From IMG/VR virus record IMGVR_UViG_3300021339_000007, positions 1 through 64,000 of that record: a DNA stretch of 64,000 nt. One strand, 5' to 3'. Of this stretch, positions 13,979-21,351 are shown in pieces; position 1 is the first letter of the stretch, and each line of letters opens with the position of its first letter. A program made the position numbers and the translations under genes. The stretch comes from a virus. The notes under the pieces were generated by a model, which was not told the DNA's origin, searched no databases, and saw only the letters and a program-made list of their open reading frames with translations.

Positions 13979-14497
13979 CTAAGCGGCTTGTGCGAGGCTG
14001 CAGCGGGAGGCGTGGACCTTGCCCGCCGGCGCATGGCATTCCGGGCAGGTATCGCCCAGTTCGTTGACCACGGCGACGGCTGCGGCAGGCTGGCGAGCGG
14101 TGCCGGTGGATTTGGTGGACTGAGCGGATCGCGCCTGACCGGCCGGGCGCTCATCTTCTTCGCCCAGCTCCTCGAATGCGGCAACGCCGACATTCACGCC
14201 GTCTCTCAAAGCTCGGGCCTTCGCCCGCGTCTCCGCCATTCTCAATAGGCAGGTCTGCATCGCCGGCGCGACATTGTTTGGCGCAGCATCTCCGATTCCG
14301 GTGAATGTGCGCTCTACGCCATCCCGCTCGAATACCACCGTCGCGTTACAGATCGCGACCCGGTTGTTGCCGTCCGTCGGCGCCTGGATCAGCTCGGTAT
14401 GGATGGATTTCAGGCCCTGCTGTGTGGCGAGGTCCAGCAGCCCGGCATAGAGGCAGAAGGTGCGGCCCTGGCGCTCGACTAAGAATTCTTTTCTCAA
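13979..14497 (-). CDS. Rad52/ERF-like single-strand annealing protein (putative)
   Basis: A 172-residue protein. The block FTGIGDAAPNNVAPAMQTCL followed by MAETRAKARALRDGVNVGV is the G-GDA---N--A----L-RMAETRAKARALR pattern of Rad52/ERF/Sak-type annealing proteins, which pair complementary single strands in phage recombination. A C-terminal zinc knuckle CPECHAPAGKVHASRC follows a low-complexity linker. It starts at TTG 14497 behind AAGGGAG. It lies away from the main replication operon, converging on the integrase. Confidence 0.72.
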   Translation of the reverse strand: MRKEFLVERQGRTFCLYAGLLDLATQQGLKSIHTELIQAPTDGNNRVAICNATVVFERDGVERTFTGIGDAAPNNVAPAMQTCLLRMAETRAKARALRDGVNVGVAAFEELGEEDERPAGQARSAQSTKSTGTARQPAAAVAVVNELGDTCPECHAPAGKVHASRCSLAQAA

Positions 14498-14525
14498 TGA
14501 ATTCTCCCTTCAATGTTCATAATCT

Positions 14526-14555
14526 CCCGGCTTTCCGATATTCCGGAAAGCCGGG
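14526..14555. repeat. 12-bp intergenic hairpin
   Basis: CCCGGCTTTCCG (14526-14537) pairs perfectly with CGGAAAGCCGGG (14544-14555). It sits between the SWIM protein stop and the annealing-protein start. No T-run follows on the minus strand, so it may attenuate or stabilise the downstream message rather than terminate. Confidence 0.7.
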
Positions 14556-14564
14556 ATTGTGTGT

Positions 14565-15008
14565 CTAGCAGAAGTCGCCGCTCATCATCTGCTTGTATTC
14601 TGTGCTACCGTATTTCTTGGCCGAAACGACAGGTGCCGGCGCCGCCATTTTGGGGGCAAGCGCGCGGAACTGCGCCAGATGCTTCGCGCTGAACTGCGCC
14701 AGATGCTTCGCGCTGAACCGGCGGCGATTGCGAACCTTGACTACTCGGATCGCTTCCAGCGTTTTCCACCAGCGGCAACAGAGAGCGACGAAGAGCTGGT
14801 GTTTGCAGGGTGCCCCGTTGCGGCAGTAATCCATACAAGTGCAGGTTTCGCCGGCGACGTCCACGATGTACGGCTCAGCGGCGCCGCGCTTGCCGATCAA
14901 GAATACGCCGACTGTCTTGATGCTTTCGGAGAGCGTGTAGCCCTGGCGGCCCATCTGTCGGGCTTTCTGTTCGCGGGTCAATCTCGGTTGGGTCGCTGCT
15001 GCTGTCAT
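14565..15008 (-). CDS. SWIM zinc-finger protein
   Basis: A 147-residue protein. CTCMDYCRNGAPCKH (about 56-70) is a SWIM zinc finger (CxCx(n)CxH), a nucleic-acid or protein-binding module. A basic N-terminus and a C-terminal tail follow. The sequence FSAKHLAQ is present twice in tandem because of an exact 24-base duplication in the gene. It is the first gene behind a strong promoter with a structured leader, and precedes the annealing protein, so a role in recombination is reasonable. Confidence 0.78.
   Translation of the reverse strand: MTAAATQPRLTREQKARQMGRQGYTLSESIKTVGVFLIGKRGAAEPYIVDVAGETCTCMDYCRNGAPCKHQLFVALCCRWWKTLEAIRVVKVRNRRRFSAKHLAQFSAKHLAQFRALAPKMAAPAPVVSAKKYGSTEYKQMMSGDFC
14667..14714. 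repeat. Exact 24-bp tandem duplication inside the SWIM gene
   Basis: GAACTGCGCCAGATGCTTCG plus CGCT occurs twice in immediate succession (14667-14690, 14691-14714), and the first bases of a third copy (GAAC) follow. It keeps frame (8 codons), so it looks like a recent slippage or duplication. Confidence 0.95.
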
Positions 15009-15142
15009 TTCGATTGTCTCCTTAGCGGGTTCGGGTAAACTGCAAGTGTCCCTTAGCGGGGATGCCGGTCGGGAGGGTATGAGCTCCCGGCCGGCTTTTT
15101 GTTTAGTGTCTATAGTATACGATACATCTGTAAATTTGTCAA
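15009..15142 (-). promoter_or_regulatory. Strong promoter and structured leader of the SWIM gene (island copy A)
   Basis: TTGACA (15137-15142) and TATACT (15114-15119) with a 17-base spacer form a strong minus-strand promoter. The roughly 100-base leader begins with a hairpin (GCCGG..CGGGAG / CTCCCG.CCGGC). It then has CCCCGCTAAGGGAC, CAGTTTACCC and CCGCTAAGGAG, the ribosome site. The leader at 32574-32705 has the same order of elements with close sequence, so this is a duplicated regulatory RNA region. Confidence 0.75.
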
Positions 15143-15161
15143 GATATAAACCGGAAATATA

Positions 15162-15190
15162 TTGAATATTTTCAGGATGTATGTTATCAT
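15162..15190 (+). promoter_or_regulatory. Promoter of a leaderless regulator gene
   Basis: TTGAAT (15162-15167) and TATCAT (15185-15190) have a 17-base spacer. Transcription would begin about 7 bases after the -10, at or next to the ATG at 15197, so the message would lack a leader. The -10/-35 pair is divergent from the SWIM promoter. Confidence 0.7.
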
Positions 15191-15196
15191 GTGAGC

Positions 15197-15436
15197 ATGA
15201 ATCCTTCGGATCTATTGAGTATCGCGGAAGTGGCGGAGATGCACGGCGTCAGCCGGTCCTCGGTCTATCTTGCCGTGCAAGAGAATCGCCTGCAGTCACT
15301 GGTAGTGGCGCGCAAGGTGGTAGTCAAACGGTCGGATGCTGAGAAGTATGAGCCGAGGGCGTATCGAGACCGGCCCGGTATTAAGGGCAAGGGTGGCCGG
15401 CCGAAGGGCTCGAAGAATAGGCTGAAGGACGTATGA
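15197..15436 (+). CDS. Excisionase-type HTH protein, probably leaderless
   Basis: A 79-residue protein. LLSIAEVAEMHGVSRSSVYL followed by VQENRLQSLVVARKVVVKRS is the winged-helix fold of Xis/MerR-type DNA-binding proteins. The C-terminus GRPKGSKNR is an AT-hook-like basic tail. It could serve as the excision factor of the integrase or as a local regulator of the divergent SWIM operon. ATG 15197 is preferred over GTG 15191, which abuts the -10 box; no ribosome site is near. Confidence 0.8.
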   Translation: MNPSDLLSIAEVAEMHGVSRSSVYLAVQENRLQSLVVARKVVVKRSDAEKYEPRAYRDRPGIKGKGGRPKGSKNRLKDV

Positions 15437-15481
15437 TGGAACGCGATCAATCGCTGGCGGATCGAACAAGGAAACCGTGGT

Positions 15482-15916
15482 ATGGTCTGGGGAGAATTTG
15501 GTAAAGAGCAGAAGCGGCTGCGCGAACTGAAAGGCTGGTCGCTTGATAAATTGGCAGATGAGGCACGTGTAACTAAATCTTATCTCTGGAGGATCGAGCG
15601 GAATGAGCCTCATTCACAGACCGGGAAGATGCCGAATCCGTCGCCGGATGCAATCAAGAAGATCGCAAAAGCACTGGATTGGAAACTGGAAGATGCCTTT
15701 GGACGAGCCGGGATCATTGCTGAAAACGTCATTCGCCGAGTACCGTATTCAGAGCCTCTTGCAGCAGAATTGGAGCACGTCTATGCCTTGCAATGCCGCG
15801 CTTTCAACGCCCTGCCGCCAGGTCCCATTCGCGAACGGTATATTGCTTCATTGCGTGCCGATGCTGAATTTACACTCGATATCGCGGTGAGTTTGAAGAG
15901 CGATTTACATGAGTGA
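15482..15916 (+). CDS. XRE-family HTH protein
   Basis: A 144-residue protein with an N-terminal XRE HTH: FGKEQKRLRELKGWSLDKLA, then EARVTKSYLWRIERNE, and DAIKKIAKALDWKLEDAFGR (to about residue 78). The C-terminal part is helical with no known effector domain. A second repressor-type gene in the genome besides 8413-8799. It may regulate the neighbouring genes or excision. Confidence 0.8.
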   Translation: MVWGEFGKEQKRLRELKGWSLDKLADEARVTKSYLWRIERNEPHSQTGKMPNPSPDAIKKIAKALDWKLEDAFGRAGIIAENVIRRVPYSEPLAAELEHVYALQCRAFNALPPGPIRERYIASLRADAEFTLDIAVSLKSDLHE

Positions 15917-15998
15917 GGCAAGCCGGCTCCGCCTTGAAGCGGTTGTGGGAATCTTCGGTCAACGGGGAAACTGCTGAAGATAGGATCGACGGCGTGAT

Positions 15999-16172
15999 AT
16001 GAGAGCAGATATTTTCAGGCGGGCACTGGTCTACACCTTCAGGCGGATGGCAATCGCAACTATTCTGGGGCTTGCCATGGGTCTTTTTGTCTACTTCGTT
16101 TTGCGGTACGGCGTCTTGCCGGGAATGATGAAGACGTTTCACGATACCACTTCCAAGCAGCATCAGAAGTGA
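15999..16172 (+). CDS. Small membrane protein of 57 residues
   Basis: A short open frame (MRADIFRRALVYTFRRM at the start) with one clear transmembrane helix, ATILGLAMGLFVYFVLRYGV, and a positively charged N-terminus, predicting inside orientation. An AGGA lies about 13 bases upstream, which is distant. Composition is convincing for a small membrane protein; function unknown. Confidence 0.55.
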   Translation: MRADIFRRALVYTFRRMAIATILGLAMGLFVYFVLRYGVLPGMMKTFHDTTSKQHQK

Positions 16173-16254
16173 TCGTGCGGCGCTGGAGATGCAGAGGCGG
16201 ACGGCTGGGCGATAAGAGATAACAAAGGTCGATTCGGTGAGGGAGACAAATAGG

Positions 16255-16548
16255 ATGCGAGAAACAAAGCGAGTGTTGCTTAGCGACTTGAAGACGTTTC
16301 GGTTTGTCTGCAATAGTTGTGGCATCGCGGTTGAAATCAGCTTGGACAATGATGAACAGGTTACTCGTTTGCTGTCCAAGTCAAGCTGCCACTTTTGCAG
16401 TAATGGATCGATCGTCAACAATCAGGTTCCACCGAACTCAATGGAGCATCGACCTGTCGAGGTTCTCCGTCAAGCGTTGAAGGCTGTCGCCAAAACGCCC
16501 GGATTTCAGGTTGAGGTCGTTGTTCCTTTGGATGGGGAAGAAAGCTGA
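16255..16548 (+). CDS. Small zinc-ribbon protein
   Basis: A 97-residue protein from MRETKRVLLSD. Two CxxC pairs, CNSC (about 20) and CHFC (about 46), form a zinc ribbon. The start at 16255 has GGGAG upstream; a GTG at 16237 in the same frame would repeat the MRET motif. Not recognised further. Confidence 0.65.
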   Translation: MRETKRVLLSDLKTFRFVCNSCGIAVEISLDNDEQVTRLLSKSSCHFCSNGSIVNNQVPPNSMEHRPVEVLRQALKAVAKTPGFQVEVVVPLDGEES

Positions 16549-16585
16549 CTGCGTTATACAGGCCGGGCTTTGCTTTGGGCGGCTG

Positions 16586-16879
16586 CTATCGGCGCCGCAC
16601 GGACAACAGGGCATTGCGGCAAGCGATCGCTATTGACTCGCAACGCGCCATGAGTTTATCCGGCCGGCAGCTTTTACCTTGAATTATTTGCCGACCAGCA
16701 CCGAGCTTAAGCATACGCACCGTCGCACCATCAGAATCTCTTCCAATCTCTGCTGCGCTGAATCTGCCAGTGTCGGCGACGCGATCTAGCAACCATAGAG
16801 CTGCTGCCGGGTCGGAGTCGTATTCCGATCCAGCATCCGATTCCAACAACTCATCAATTTCGCGGTTCAATAGGGACAT
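16586..16879 (-). CDS. Hypothetical protein, partner of the next gene
   Basis: A 97-residue protein, acidic at the N-terminus (REIDELLESDAGSEYDSD) and basic at the C-terminus. Its middle, DRVADTGRFSAAEIGRDSDG, could be an HTH-like or helical segment. It follows the 362-residue gene after 21 bases on the same strand, so the two form a small operon. Size and charge would suit an antitoxin or immunity partner; that is inference. Confidence 0.6.
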   Translation of the reverse strand: MSLLNREIDELLESDAGSEYDSDPAAALWLLDRVADTGRFSAAEIGRDSDGATVRMLKLGAGRQIIQGKSCRPDKLMARCESIAIACRNALLSVRRR

Positions 16880-16900
16880 GATCAGGTCTTTCGACAGGGG

Positions 16901-17989
16901 CTAAGTCCACGACTCGAGCAAACGCTCAGTATAGGACTTAACCGGCATCGGGTCTATTGCATATATGATCGAAGTCGTGCCTTCATTGTCAAGAATATGC
17001 AATGTGATAAACACCTTGCAGGTATCTTCGTACTTTCTTTTGACATGTCCAAGTACCTCGCCGAATTTCTTCACATGGTCGCCAGTGCATGAGTTGAACA
17101 TCGCCATTGCGGACAATAAAAACGTATAAGGCGGCCGATTATATACCATGTTAATGGTCCGCGGCCCCGTTTCACCGATCGGAACATCAAGAATTCTGCG
17201 TTGAGCGGCGCGTAGCATGTAAAGCATGCCGATCAACTCCGTCCAATTCAGATCATTCAGAACAGGTGTGAGAACCTTTAGCTGCTCGTCCTGGCCGCTT
17301 TTAAGCGAGCGATAAGATCGCACAATCTGCTTTAGTAATTGATCTGTCTCGTAGTCTGGGCAAATATCGGCGGCGCCAGCAGATGCAAACGCCATTTCAT
17401 GTTGGTATCGCACCATTTCCAGCGCGTCGGCAGCCATGATCGATTTGCCTTCTTTTCGTACCGACTCGACGAACTCCAAGAGATCTCTGGTACTTCCTCC
17501 GTTTTGCGCGAGATAATGCAAAACCTTCTCAGGTACAGTGACACATGCAGTCACTTCTCGCCCGGCTTTTCGAAGCTCGGTCTTCATTTCATCGTGCCAT
17601 TGAGCTACCGCGTGCGGACCTTCGACGACCGACACAAGAACCTTATGCTTATAATCATCAAATCCGATATCGTAGGTTGTGAACAGGGACTTACCGCGCA
17701 ACCTATCGCCGCTCTTCCACCTCTTTAACCATCCCTTAAGATTCTTCATATTGTGCTCAAACATCATCTCGGCAGAACCCACAGTGTTGGTCATTCCCAT
17801 CAGGATGATACAGTTGTTGCAAGCCCATACCATGTCTGCGGGTTCTCGTCGGCGGCCGCTCGATTTTACTATGTCTTCCGGAAAGAAAATGAAATCAGCA
17901 CCCATGGAGTGGGCCATTAATTCCGCCACAATGCGTTCTTGAACACTCGCAGCCTTACTAAGAAGTTCGTCTGCTTCTTCGGTACCCAT
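16901..17989 (-). CDS. Orphan accessory protein, possibly degenerate nuclease fold
   Basis: A 362-residue protein I cannot place. The N-terminus GADFIFFPEDIVKSSGRRREPADMVWACNNCIIL resembles in order (basic loop, E-x-AD, hydrophobic strand) the start of PD-(D/E)xK nucleases of defence systems, but the expected E-x-K after the strand is MGMTN. The centre has helices and the C-terminal half ends with VFITLHILDNEGTTSIIYAI. Base usage is less GC-rich than the structural genes by eye, and it forms a two-gene unit with 16586-16879. Likely an accessory or moron cassette. Confidence 0.6.
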   Translation of the reverse strand: MGTEEADELLSKAASVQERIVAELMAHSMGADFIFFPEDIVKSSGRRREPADMVWACNNCIILMGMTNTVGSAEMMFEHNMKNLKGWLKRWKSGDRLRGKSLFTTYDIGFDDYKHKVLVSVVEGPHAVAQWHDEMKTELRKAGREVTACVTVPEKVLHYLAQNGGSTRDLLEFVESVRKEGKSIMAADALEMVRYQHEMAFASAGAADICPDYETDQLLKQIVRSYRSLKSGQDEQLKVLTPVLNDLNWTELIGMLYMLRAAQRRILDVPIGETGPRTINMVYNRPPYTFLLSAMAMFNSCTGDHVKKFGEVLGHVKRKYEDTCKVFITLHILDNEGTTSIIYAIDPMPVKSYTERLLESWT

Positions 17990-18017
17990 CTACTTGAAGT
18001 CGTTCTTTCACACCAAA

Positions 18018-18115
18018 TGGCCCGCTTCACACCCCTGGCCGGATGCAAGGCGAGCCATTTAGTAGAGCGAGGCGATACCTCGCATCCGGTATGAAATTGG
18101 GGCAGTCGCGGGCCA
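18018..18115. repeat. Long nested inverted repeat, structured element
   Basis: TGGCCCGC (18018-18025) pairs with GCGGGCCA (18108-18115). Inside it, CCGGATGC (about 18042-18049) pairs with GCATCCGG (about 18086-18093), and GCGAGG-CGATA-CCTCGC forms a further hairpin. The element fills much of the 313-base gap (17990-18302) upstream of the orphan gene; the rest of that gap shows no convincing gene. It could be a structured RNA, an mRNA leader of the orphan gene, or a MITE-like insertion (no target duplication seen). Confidence 0.6.
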
Positions 18116-18302
18116 GCGCAACTTACCAATATGAACATGTTATCTCCACGGCAACTAGAATCCTTCCATGTTAGCCACTCGGCACGGTAAGAAGCCGTAT
18201 GTACTCCTACTGCTGCTGCAGATCCGGCGCCCAGTGGTCCGGTCCGCTGATCCCCACGTAAGACGCCACGCAGCGCCAGGCGTTCACGAGGTACCGATCA
18301 GC

Positions 18303-18638
18303 TTACTTGGGTGCAGCCTTTGCCCGGTACCGCCGGCTGCGCTCTCTAATACTGACCGGGCAGTTCCCGAGGTGAGGGAGTTTACCGCAACTGCAGGGCT
18401 TGAGGTTTGTCCGCTCCTTCGGCGCCTTGCGCTCTAAGCTCGGCTTCGGAACGTGTTCCTTCCGCGGCGGGCCGCCGGGAAATCCGTGCTTTTCGCTGAT
18501 GACGCGGCAGATGATGCTCAGCACGAACTCGCAGCCCAAGCCGGTCTCACATGCGATCCTGGTTCGGTCCGGAGCGGCGCCATTGTCGACACACTCCAGG
18601 ATGTAGGCTCGGGTCTGGGGCGGAATCTCCGGGATCAT
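18303..18638 (-). CDS. Hypothetical Cys-containing protein behind the sigma factor
   Basis: A 111-residue protein whose ATG directly follows the sigma-factor stop. The N-terminal half is helical (IPPQTRAYILECVDNG). The C-terminal half is basic with CSCGKLPHLGNC, a possible zinc knuckle. Co-translation with the sigma factor suggests a functional link, such as a regulator of the sigma factor, but there is no direct evidence. Confidence 0.65.
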   Translation of the reverse strand: MIPEIPPQTRAYILECVDNGAAPDRTRIACETGLGCEFVLSIICRVISEKHGFPGGPPRKEHVPKPSLERKAPKERTNLKPCSCGKLPHLGNCPVSIRERSRRYRAKAAPK

Positions 18639-19268
18639 CTACCGAATCGGCCGACGTCGAGCCGGTCCGCCGATTCGCGCGATGCTGGGGCCGCTTCGGA
18701 ACCAGTTCGGCCAAACGCCGACGGGCTTGTGATAGACCGTTACTTTGGAGCATTCCGATATGAGCCAAAAGGAATACGTCAGCTCCTCTTCCCGCGGCAG
18801 GCGCTTCCTCAGTTTCTCATAAGCCAGCTCGAGCCGGTTGCCTACGGTATTCCGGTGCACACGAAACCCCTGTGCGATTTCCTCCTGGTTGTACCCGTCC
18901 AACCATGCCTGCACCAGCGCTTTCTCGTGATCCGTAAGGCAATCCGGTAGCGGCCTTTGACCCATCACAATCGGCGGCGCCACTACGTTGCGCGCCTCCA
19001 TCAGTTCAACCAGGATCGGGCGATGCGCGGACTGCTTGCGTTCGGCGGAGCGGATCCGGCTCATCAGGTGCGTCAGCCACGACAGAACAGAGACCTGGGA
19101 AGTCGTTTCGCGGAAATCCGCGAGGTGATTGAGGGCGCGCAGACATGTCTCCTGTACCAGATCTTCCGCGTCATCATCGGAGCGGGCACCGAATCGCTGG
19201 GCGGCCAGAGACAGCAACGAGGGGCGGACTTGTGGGATCAGGGCGGCGAACTCTTGAGCTGTAAGCAT
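18639..19268 (-). CDS. Sigma-70 family RNA polymerase sigma factor (ECF-like)
   Basis: A 209-residue protein with region 2 (about 28-85: DDDAEDLVQETCLRALNHLA, then VLSWLTHLMSRIRSAERK) and region 4 (about 120-170: LTDHEKALVQAWLDGYNQEE, IAQGFRVHRNTVGNRLELAY, then EKLRKRL). There is no region 1 or 3, as in ECF-type factors. The start at 19268 is the ATG before MLTAQEFAAL; the open frame to 19757 runs antisense through the tRNA. A phage sigma factor would redirect host polymerase to phage late promoters. Confidence 0.85.
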   Translation of the reverse strand: MLTAQEFAALIPQVRPSLLSLAAQRFGARSDDDAEDLVQETCLRALNHLADFRETTSQVSVLSWLTHLMSRIRSAERKQSAHRPILVELMEARNVVAPPIVMGQRPLPDCLTDHEKALVQAWLDGYNQEEIAQGFRVHRNTVGNRLELAYEKLRKRLPREEELTYSFWLISECSKVTVYHKPVGVWPNWFRSGPSIARIGGPARRRPIR

Positions 19269-19397
19269 AGGACTCCACTGTCGAAATGATGAGGCTGCCT
19301 TGCTTTGATCATACACCGCGCATGCAAAGTAGTAAGTAGAATTGTGCAATAGCGCTCTAAAGGGGGCTAAATAGCATAGAGTTAGTGTGACAGTCGA

Positions 19398-19470
19398 TGC
19401 GGGGTGGGGCAGTTGGTAGCCCGCCTGGCTCATAACCAGGAGGTCGCCGGTTCGAGTCCGGCCTCCGCTA
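19398..19470 (+). tRNA. tRNA-Met(CAT), initiator-like
   Basis: A full cloverleaf: acceptor GCGGGG/CTCCGC, D-stem GGGC/GCCC, anticodon arm CCTGG-CTCATAA-CCAGG, and T-arm GCCGG-TTCGAGT-CCGGC. Positions 1 and 72 (T and T) do not pair and position 11:24 is G:C, both marks of initiator tRNAs. The three G:C pairs typical of the initiator anticodon stem are not complete (T-G-G with C-C-A). CCA is not encoded. It lies between the sigma factor and terminase genes. Confidence 0.88.
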
Positions 19471-19526
19471 TATCCCTTCATGTCTCTTTTGAGATTGGCT
19501 GCCTTAGTAAAACTTAGTATTTTTCG

Positions 19527-20084
19527 ATGACCGATAAACAGCAGTCCTTTGTATCCGCCTACCTTGGCCGCGCTCATCTTAATGCCACGGAAGCTGCTCG
19601 AATAGCCGGGTATCGTTACCCGAATGTCCAGGGCGCGCAGCTTAAGAAGGAGCCGGAAATCGCTGCAGCGATTTCCGCGAAGCTCAAGGAGCAGTCCCTT
19701 GGTGCAGACGAGGTTCTTCGCATTCTCAGCGACCAGGCGCGTGGAACTATTCAGCACTTCATCAAGGTCACCGGAGACGAAGTAACGATCGATCTTTCAA
19801 CTGAGCAGGCCAAGGCGAACCTACATTTGCTGAAGAAGGCGAAGACAAAGCGCCGTTCGGGTGGTACGAAGGATGCGCCCTGGGAGGAGATCGACACAGA
19901 GCTGGAGCTACATGATCCGCAGGCCGCAGCGGTCCAAGTCGGCAGACACTATGCAATGTTCACCGATAAGACAGATGGGAGCGTAACGGTAAACGGTGTC
20001 ATCGGCTACGATATCACCCCGCCAGACGGCAACGGACCTGGCGACGATCACTCCACAGAAGAAGATCGACTTCCGCCCGCATAG
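19527..20084 (+). CDS. terS: Terminase small subunit
   Basis: A 185-residue protein. The N-terminus TDKQQSFVSAYLGRAHLNAT, then EAARIAGYRYPNVQGAQLKK is the HTH DNA-recognition domain of phage small terminases, followed by a helical oligomerisation region. It binds the packaging site and recruits the large subunit. It overlaps the large subunit by 89 bases. First gene of the late rightward block, just after the tRNA. Confidence 0.88.
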   Translation: MTDKQQSFVSAYLGRAHLNATEAARIAGYRYPNVQGAQLKKEPEIAAAISAKLKEQSLGADEVLRILSDQARGTIQHFIKVTGDEVTIDLSTEQAKANLHLLKKAKTKRRSGGTKDAPWEEIDTELELHDPQAAAVQVGRHYAMFTDKTDGSVTVNGVIGYDITPPDGNGPGDDHSTEEDRLPPA

Positions 20085-21351
20085 AGGGCAGTGGCGAGCG
20101 TGGAACAGTACCCGGCGGTTCATTGGCGTCATTGCTGGAACGCAGAGCGGAAAGACCGCGTTCGGTCCGCATTGGCTTTATCGCGAGATCCAGCGTTGCG
20201 GACCGGGCGACTATCTGGTTGTAACACCAACTTTCTCGCTGCTCGAAAAGAAGGCGCTGCCGGAGTTCCGTAAGCTGTTCGGCCGATGGCTGCAACTCGG
20301 CACTTACGTTGCAAGCCCGGTCCGAAAATTCACATTCAGCGAATACGGCAGTCGACGTACCTTCGGCAGTTACGACCCCGATAAGCCGACGGTCGTCTTC
20401 TTCGGATACGCGGAGGATCCGGAGAGCCTTGAGAGTGCCACCGCCAAGGCGGCCTGGCTGGATGAGGCCGGACAGAAGAAATTCAAGCTGGCGTCGTGGG
20501 AAGCGATCCTGCGGCGCCTTTCGCTTGCGCAGGGTAGGGCGCTGATCACCACAACGCCCTACGATCTCGGATGGCTCAAACAGCAGATATACGATCGGTG
20601 GAAGCACGCGAAGGCGACAGGGGCGCCGTGCGACTACGACATCATCAATTTCGACAGCACCGAAAACCCGATCTTTCCAAAAGCTGAGTTCGAACGCGCA
20701 CGGCGGGAGTTGCCGCCGTGGAAGTTCGACCTCTTCTACCGCGGGATTTTCACGCGGCCTGCCGGACAAATCTACGACAGCTTCATCGACGAGTATCAGC
20801 CGGTTGGTCACAAGTGTGTGCGGTTTGCGCTACCCGACCATTGGCCTCGCTTCCTCGGTCTGGACTTCGGCGGTGTGAATACTGCGGGCATGTTCTACGC
20901 TCAGGAGCTCGGGGCAGACAAGCAACCTACCGGCAGACTGTTTGCCTATCGAGAATACAAAGCCGGGGGACGAACGGCGAAGCAGCACGCGGCCGCGCTT
21001 CTGGAAGGCGAGCCGATGGTTCCGGTCTGTGTCGGCGGGTCGGCGTCCGAAGGGCAGTGGCGAGATGAGTTTCGCGCCGGTGGATTGCCGGTTATGGCGC
21101 CGCCGATCAAAGACGTAGAGATCGGTATCAACCGTGTCTACGGCTGCCATAAGCAGAACTTGATCATTGTGTTCGACGATCTCTCCGGATATCTGGATAT
21201 GAAGGTGCGATATAGCCGCGAGCTGGATGATGCCGGCGAGCCTACGGAGAAGATCGAGGACAAAGAGACGTTTCACTTCCTGGACGCGGAACGCTATATC
21301 ATTTCGCGACTGGTGCGCGGTCCGGTCGTTCATGAGATACAAATGGCATGA
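19996..21351 (+). CDS. terL: Terminase large subunit
   Basis: A 451-residue packaging motor. Walker A is GTQSGKT (about 48-54), the Walker B region is AAWLDEAG (about 150-157), and the coupling motif ITTTPYD follows. The nuclease domain begins at FLGLDFGG (about 285-292, first catalytic Asp) and contains later conserved acids (VFDDLSGYLD). It starts at GTG 19996, well inside the small-subunit gene; no better start exists downstream before conserved sequence (IDFRPHRGQWRAW). Its stop overlaps the start of a small membrane protein gene. Confidence 0.93.
   Translation: MSSATISPRQTATDLATITPQKKIDFRPHRGQWRAWNSTRRFIGVIAGTQSGKTAFGPHWLYREIQRCGPGDYLVVTPTFSLLEKKALPEFRKLFGRWLQLGTYVASPVRKFTFSEYGSRRTFGSYDPDKPTVVFFGYAEDPESLESATAKAAWLDEAGQKKFKLASWEAILRRLSLAQGRALITTTPYDLGWLKQQIYDRWKHAKATGAPCDYDIINFDSTENPIFPKAEFERARRELPPWKFDLFYRGIFTRPAGQIYDSFIDEYQPVGHKCVRFALPDHWPRFLGLDFGGVNTAGMFYAQELGADKQPTGRLFAYREYKAGGRTAKQHAAALLEGEPMVPVCVGGSASEGQWRDEFRAGGLPVMAPPIKDVEIGINRVYGCHKQNLIIVFDDLSGYLDMKVRYSRELDDAGEPTEKIEDKETFHFLDAERYIISRLVRGPVVHEIQMA

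Noticed and set aside
18215-18292. A 26-codon minus-strand frame (VNAWRCVASYVGISGPDHW...)
   Set aside because: Too short, no ribosome site and no context beyond following the gene at 18303; left as part of the non-coding gap.
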